From Piscinibacter gummiphilus (GTDB lineage: Bacteria; Pseudomonadota; Gammaproteobacteria; Burkholderiales; Burkholderiaceae_C), in NCBI RefSeq assembly GCF_032681285.1, contig NZ_CP136336.1, positions 3,769,001 through 3,833,000 on the forward strand: a stretch of DNA of 64,000 nucleotides, written 5' to 3'. The notes below the pieces were generated by a model. It did no database searches and was not told the origin of the DNA. It was given only the letters and a program-made list of their open reading frames with translations. Each line of letters begins with the position of its first letter. Within the stretch, counting starts at the first letter, position 1. Positions 60,860-64,000 of the stretch are shown here, piece by piece. A program made the translations under genes and the position numbers.

Positions 60860-61729
60860 TCAGTGCAGCGGGCCGTGGCCCGAGTCGCGAAGCGCCATCA
60901 GACGCTGGCCGATGGCGTCGCGGTCGGGGGCGTCCGCGCAATGGGCGAGGTAGGCACCGAGGTCGAGCGCCGCTGCATCGACCGCCCCCAGCTCCGCCTG
61001 TGCGAGGCCGCGGTCGCGGCGCTCGTCCCAGGCCTGGGGCAGCAGCACGACGAGGCGGTTCAGCACCGCCACGAGGCGCGGCCAGTCGGCGGAGGTGCGA
61101 TAGATCTCCTTCAGGTTACGCAGCATGCGCGCCATCACGTCGCGTGGCGGCGCGGCCTGGAGGAAGAGGCTGAGCGGCACGTCGAGGTCGCCGGTCAGGC
61201 CCTGCCGGCGCCGGTAGGGCTGCAGAAGTTCATCAAGGCGCTCGCGCGAGAGCGACTGGCCGGTGAAGGGGTCGATCACCACCTCGCCCTCGCTCAGCTT
61301 GACCTTCACCAGGAAGTGCCCCGGGAACGAGACACCACGTGCCCGCAGCCCCGCCTGCGTCGCCAGCTCGATGTAGAGCAAGGCGAGCGTGATCGGAATG
61401 CCGCGGCGCGTTTCGATCACCGAGGCGAGCATGCTGTTCGCCGGGTCGTAGTAGTTGTTGACGTTGCCTGAAAAGCCCAGCTCGTTGAAGAAGAACTGGT
61501 TCAGCACACGCAGGCGCTGGCGCGGGCCGGCGTCGGCCGGCACCCGCACCTTCAGGCGGGCAGCGAGCGTGTCGATCTGGTGCAAGACCGACTGCGTGTC
61601 GAGCGCGGGGTTGTCGTCTTGCCCGAGGGAGACGGCCGCCTCGAGCAACGAGAAATTGTCGTCGTCGGCCACGAGCAGGGCGAAGTACTCCAGCGGGGTC
61701 TGAGCCTGGAACTGCGGGAAGGTGGGCAT
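60860..61729 (-). CDS. SirB1-like transglutaminase/TPR protein
   Basis: A 289-residue protein. The N-terminal transglut_core2 region shows LNQFFFNELGFSGNVNNYYD and RRGIPITLALLYIELA, the SirB1 signature, and FPGHFLVKV. A C-terminal helical repeat region follows. The function is unknown. ATG 61729 is preferred over an in-frame TTG nine bases upstream. It follows murJ after 24 bases and may be co-transcribed with it. Confidence 0.88.
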   Translation of the reverse strand: MPTFPQFQAQTPLEYFALLVADDDNFSLLEAAVSLGQDDNPALDTQSVLHQIDTLAARLKVRVPADAGPRQRLRVLNQFFFNELGFSGNVNNYYDPANSMLASVIETRRGIPITLALLYIELATQAGLRARGVSFPGHFLVKVKLSEGEVVIDPFTGQSLSRERLDELLQPYRRRQGLTGDLDVPLSLFLQAAPPRDVMARMLRNLKEIYRTSADWPRLVAVLNRLVVLLPQAWDERRDRGLAQAELGAVDAAALDLGAYLAHCADAPDRDAIGQRLMALRDSGHGPLH

Positions 61730-61753
61730 GGCGGTCAAGCGTGGGCGGCCAGT

Positions 61754-63310
61754 CTATCCGCGCCGCATGAACTGCTTGAACTTGAGGCCGGTGGCGAGCA
61801 AGGTCGCGAAGTACAACAGCACGGCCATCGCCATGCAGGCGGCCAGCCAGCCCACGCGTTGCCATTCGTGGCGGCCCAAGGCCACCCAGTCGACCAGGCC
61901 GGCGGCATACCAGAGCGCGCCGCTCATCACCGCAGTGGCCAGCACCACCCGCGCGGCGAAGGCGCCCCAGCCGGGGCTGGGCACGTAGCTGCCACGCCGG
62001 CGCAGGCCGAAGAAGAGCAGCAGCGCGTTGACGGTCGCGCCGAGGCTGATCGAGAGTGCGAGCGCCGCGTGGCCGAGGTAAGGCACCAGCAGCCAGTTGA
62101 GGATCTGCGTCAGCACCAGCACGCCCACGGCGATCTTCACCGGCGTGCGCACGTTGAGGCTGGCATAGAAGCCCGGCGCCAGCACCTTCACCGCCACGAT
62201 GCCGATGAGGCCGACACCGTAGCCGCGCAGCGCCATCACGGTCTGGTGCACGTCGGCGGCGGTGAACTGCCCGCGATGGAACAGCACCGCGATCAGTGGC
62301 GTGCCGAAGACCAGCAGCGCTGCGGCGCAGGGCAGCGTGAGCAGCAGCACGAGGCGCAGGCCCCAGTCGAGCATCGCGGAATAGCCGGTGGCGTCGCCCC
62401 GCCCGTGCGCCTGCGAGAGCTGCGGGATGAGCACCACGCCGAGCGCCACGCCCAGCAGGCCGGTCGGGAATTCCATCAGCCGGTCGGCATAGAAGAGCCA
62501 CGAGACCGCGCCCACCGACACGTGAGACGCGATCTGCGTGTTGATGATCATCGACAGCTGCGCGACCGACACCCCCAGCACCGCCGGCAGCATCAGCTGC
62601 AAGGTGCGGTGCACGCCGGGGTGGTGCCACGCCGCAGCGATGCGCGAAGGCGTGAGCCCGATGCGCGGCAGGCAGCCGATGCGCATCAGCGCCGGCACCT
62701 GGATCGCCAGCTGCAGCACCCCGCCCACCATCACCCCCACCGCCAGCGCATAGGCCGGCTCGATGCCCCAGCGGCGGAACTGCGGCACCAGCAGCCAGGC
62801 CGCCAGGATCATCGAGACGTTGAGCAGCACCGGCGTCGCCGCGGGCACCGCGAAGCGCTTCCAGGTGTTGAGCACCCCGGCCGCCAGTGCCACCAGCGAC
62901 ATGAAGCCGATGTAGGGGAACATGATGCGGGTCATCACGACCGCGCCGTCGAACTCCTGAAGCGCCGAGGCCATCAGCCAGACCACGGCCGGCGCGGCCA
63001 CGATGCCGATGGCCACCGTCACGATCAGGGTCCAGAAGAGCATCGTGGCGACTGCGTCGACGAGCCGGCGCGTGGCGTCGTCGCCCTCACGCCCGCGTGT
63101 CTCGCCCAGCAGCGGCACGAAGGCCTGCGCAAAAGCCCCTTCGGCGAAGAGACGCCGCAAGAGATTGGGGATGCGGAACGCGACGTTGAACGCGTCGGCC
63201 CAGCCGCTGGCACCGAAGGCCGCGGCGATCAGGGTGTCGCGGGCCAGGCCGGTGATGCGCGAGGCCAGGGTCAGCAGGGAGACGGTGGACGCGGCGCGCA
63301 GCAGGTTCAT
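61754..63310 (-). CDS. murJ: lipid II flippase MurJ
   Basis: A 518-residue protein with about 14 membrane helices. [21 protein letters not shown] and [21 protein letters not shown] are typical, and further conserved Arg residues lie in the central cavity ([16 protein letters not shown]). It moves lipid II to the periplasmic face for peptidoglycan synthesis. A TATAAT on the minus strand (63326-63321) lies only 10 bases before the ATG, so the mRNA may have almost no leader. It is divergent from rpsT. Confidence 0.95.
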   Translation of the reverse strand: MNLLRAASTVSLLTLASRITGLARDTLIAAAFGASGWADAFNVAFRIPNLLRRLFAEGAFAQAFVPLLGETRGREGDDATRRLVDAVATMLFWTLIVTVAIGIVAAPAVVWLMASALQEFDGAVVMTRIMFPYIGFMSLVALAAGVLNTWKRFAVPAATPVLLNVSMILAAWLLVPQFRRWGIEPAYALAVGVMVGGVLQLAIQVPALMRIGCLPRIGLTPSRIAAAWHHPGVHRTLQLMLPAVLGVSVAQLSMIINTQIASHVSVGAVSWLFYADRLMEFPTGLLGVALGVVLIPQLSQAHGRGDATGYSAMLDWGLRLVLLLTLPCAAALLVFGTPLIAVLFHRGQFTAADVHQTVMALRGYGVGLIGIVAVKVLAPGFYASLNVRTPVKIAVGVLVLTQILNWLLVPYLGHAALALSISLGATVNALLLFFGLRRRGSYVPSPGWGAFAARVVLATAVMSGALWYAAGLVDWVALGRHEWQRVGWLAACMAMAVLLYFATLLATGLKFKQFMRRG

Positions 63311-63320
63311 GGGCGGCGGG

Positions 63321-63326
63321 ATTATA
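63321..63326 (-). promoter_or_regulatory. possible -10 element of murJ
   Basis: TATAAT on the minus strand, 10 bases before the murJ ATG. A start site 5-8 bases downstream would leave a leader of only 2-5 bases. No clear -35 is seen. Confidence 0.4.
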
Positions 63327-63345
63327 GGTAGCGCCTGCTCACGAT

Positions 63346-63375
63346 TTGCGGCCAGCCGATGGTGCCTGCTATACT
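63346..63375 (+). promoter_or_regulatory. sigma-70 promoter of rpsT
   Basis: TTGCGG (63346-63351) and TATACT (63370-63375) are separated by 18 bases, a good -35/-10 pair. The rpsT ATG follows 32 bases after the -10. Confidence 0.75.
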
Positions 63376-63407
63376 CGCGGACTTCGCTCAACCCGGGTAC
63401 AAGCTCA

Positions 63408-63707
63408 ATGGCCACCTCCTCCAAAGCCAAAAAGACCGTCCGCATCGCCTCTGGCCGCAAGCGCGTGCGTCAAGACGTCAAGCTGAATGCTGCCAACACC
63501 GCGCTGCGTTCGAAGTTCCGCACCGTCATCAAGAACGTCCAGAAGGCCGTTGCCGCTGGCGACAAGGCGAAAGCCACCGAGATCTTCAAGGCCGCCCAGA
63601 GCGTGATCGACTCCGTGGCCGACAAGGGCCTCTTCCACAAGAACAAGGCCGCCCGCCACAAGAGCCGCCTGTCGGCCAAGGTCAAGGCCCTCGCCACCAC
63701 CGCCTGA
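63408..63707 (+). CDS. rpsT: 30S ribosomal protein S20
   Basis: A 99-residue basic helical protein. [20 protein letters not shown] opens it and [20 protein letters not shown] closes it, as in proteobacterial S20. It binds 16S rRNA early in assembly. It has its own promoter and terminator and is divergent from murJ, the common betaproteobacterial layout. A longer open frame upstream runs through the murJ region and is not real. Confidence 0.97.
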   Translation: MATSSKAKKTVRIASGRKRVRQDVKLNAANTALRSKFRTVIKNVQKAVAAGDKAKATEIFKAAQSVIDSVADKGLFHKNKAARHKSRLSAKVKALATTA

Positions 63708-63733
63708 ATCTGATTTCCCGGTCCCGCGAAGAC

Positions 63734-63758
63734 AAAACCCGCCGAAAGGCGGGTTTTT
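63734..63758 (+). terminator. terminator after rpsT
   Basis: AAAACCCGCC (63734-63743) and GGCGGGTTTT (63748-63757) form a stem with a GAAA loop, ending in a T run. It lies between rpsT and the convergent DUF3579 gene and could serve both. Confidence 0.88.
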
Positions 63759-63777
63759 CATTTCCGGAGCCGCATCG

Positions 63778-64000
63778 TCACGCGCCGGGCTTCGGCGGCG
63801 CTTCCGGCAACAGGCAGGCCTCGGTCACCTGCAGTTCGTTGTCGCGTGCGAAGTTCATGACGAAGTCCCACGCCATGATCTCGATATCGCGCAGCGCCTC
63901 GTTGACGATCACGCATTTCACGCCGTTGATCACGCGCGGCACGCAGTACGGCGAGTAGCCGATGAAGGCCCCCGGGCCGCCAGCCGTGGTGCCGCCGGGG
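63778..64000 (-). CDS. DUF3579 domain protein, C-terminal part
   Basis: The last 73 codons are inside the window; the start lies beyond base 64000. Read on the minus strand the protein ends GYSPYCVPRVINGVKCVIVN, then EALRDIEIMAWDFVMNFARD and a Pro-rich tail before TGA. This matches DUF3579, a small protein found between rpsT and argF in many Burkholderiales. The function is unknown. No longer open frame on the opposite strand is more convincing. Confidence 0.75.
   Translation of the reverse strand, partial: PGGTTAGGPGAFIGYSPYCVPRVINGVKCVIVNEALRDIEIMAWDFVMNFARDNELQVTEACLLPEAPPKPGA

Overview
The window reads as ordinary chromosome of a high-GC betaproteobacterium. Gene order and protein flavour point to Burkholderiales, most likely the Comamonadaceae/Sphaerotilaceae side (Rubrivivax, Leptothrix, Roseateles-like). 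This placement is an inference from gene content: gyrA-pheA-tyrA-aroA/cmk-rpsA-ihfB-lapAB-hldE-hldD, murJ/rpsT/DUF3579, glnA-ntrBC, and a tmRNA tag ANDETYALAA. I see about 65 protein genes and one tmRNA. I see no tRNA, rRNA, insertion sequence, prophage or CRISPR array. Coding density is very high, and most neighbours overlap by 1-4 bases or sit within 40 bases.

Layout. 2-3812: end of a GH94 (cyclic beta-glucan synthase type) protein, a ferritin-like protein, a BON lipoprotein with its own terminator, and an AI-2E family permease. 3809-8843: nitrogen control block on the minus strand (glnA, a small secreted DUF4124-like protein, ntrB, ntrC), with a sigma-54 promoter and an NtrC box upstream of glnA. 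8844-13393: minus-strand envelope and unknown genes (EI24 protein, sterol desaturase, polysaccharide deacetylase, beta-propeller, TIGR00266). 13481-15151: Na/Pi cotransporter. 15207-15579: ssrA. 15595-17715: gph, ubiG and an OmpA-family protein. 17987-31060: plus-strand supercluster for gyrase, aromatic amino acids, translation and LPS heptose (gyrA, DUF2059, pheA, tyrA, aroA-cmk fusion, rpsA, ihfB, lapA, lapB, hldE kinase, hldD), then comEA.

31597-46869: patatin, dnaE, trhO, DUF599, a divergent pirin/LysR pair, gluQ, an FMN reductase, FKBP, transglutaminase, rhlE with a long leader, orn, and an M48 protease with phhB. rsgA follows at 46859. 47762-51633: CobD/CbiB-like and Nudix genes after the rpsP-rimM-trmD-rplS operon. 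51831-53972: a TM2-like protein, and a PiT phosphate transporter with its DUF47 partner. 54068-60780: one eight-gene minus-strand operon (AI-2E, hda, HAD, pcnB, folK, serine hydrolase, DUF486, deoxynucleoside kinase). 60860-64000: SirB1-like, murJ, rpsT and a partial DUF3579 gene.

I found no convincing undescribed multi-gene system. The observations most worth a second look are: the glnA control region; the AroA-Cmk fusion and the absence of serC/hisC at a locus where they are common; glutamine at GyrA position 83; a polysaccharide deacetylase with an altered metal-binding motif translationally coupled to a beta-propeller protein; the long rhlE leader; and the near-leaderless arrangement of murJ. 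Start sites were chosen by eye from conserved N-termini and ribosome binding sites.
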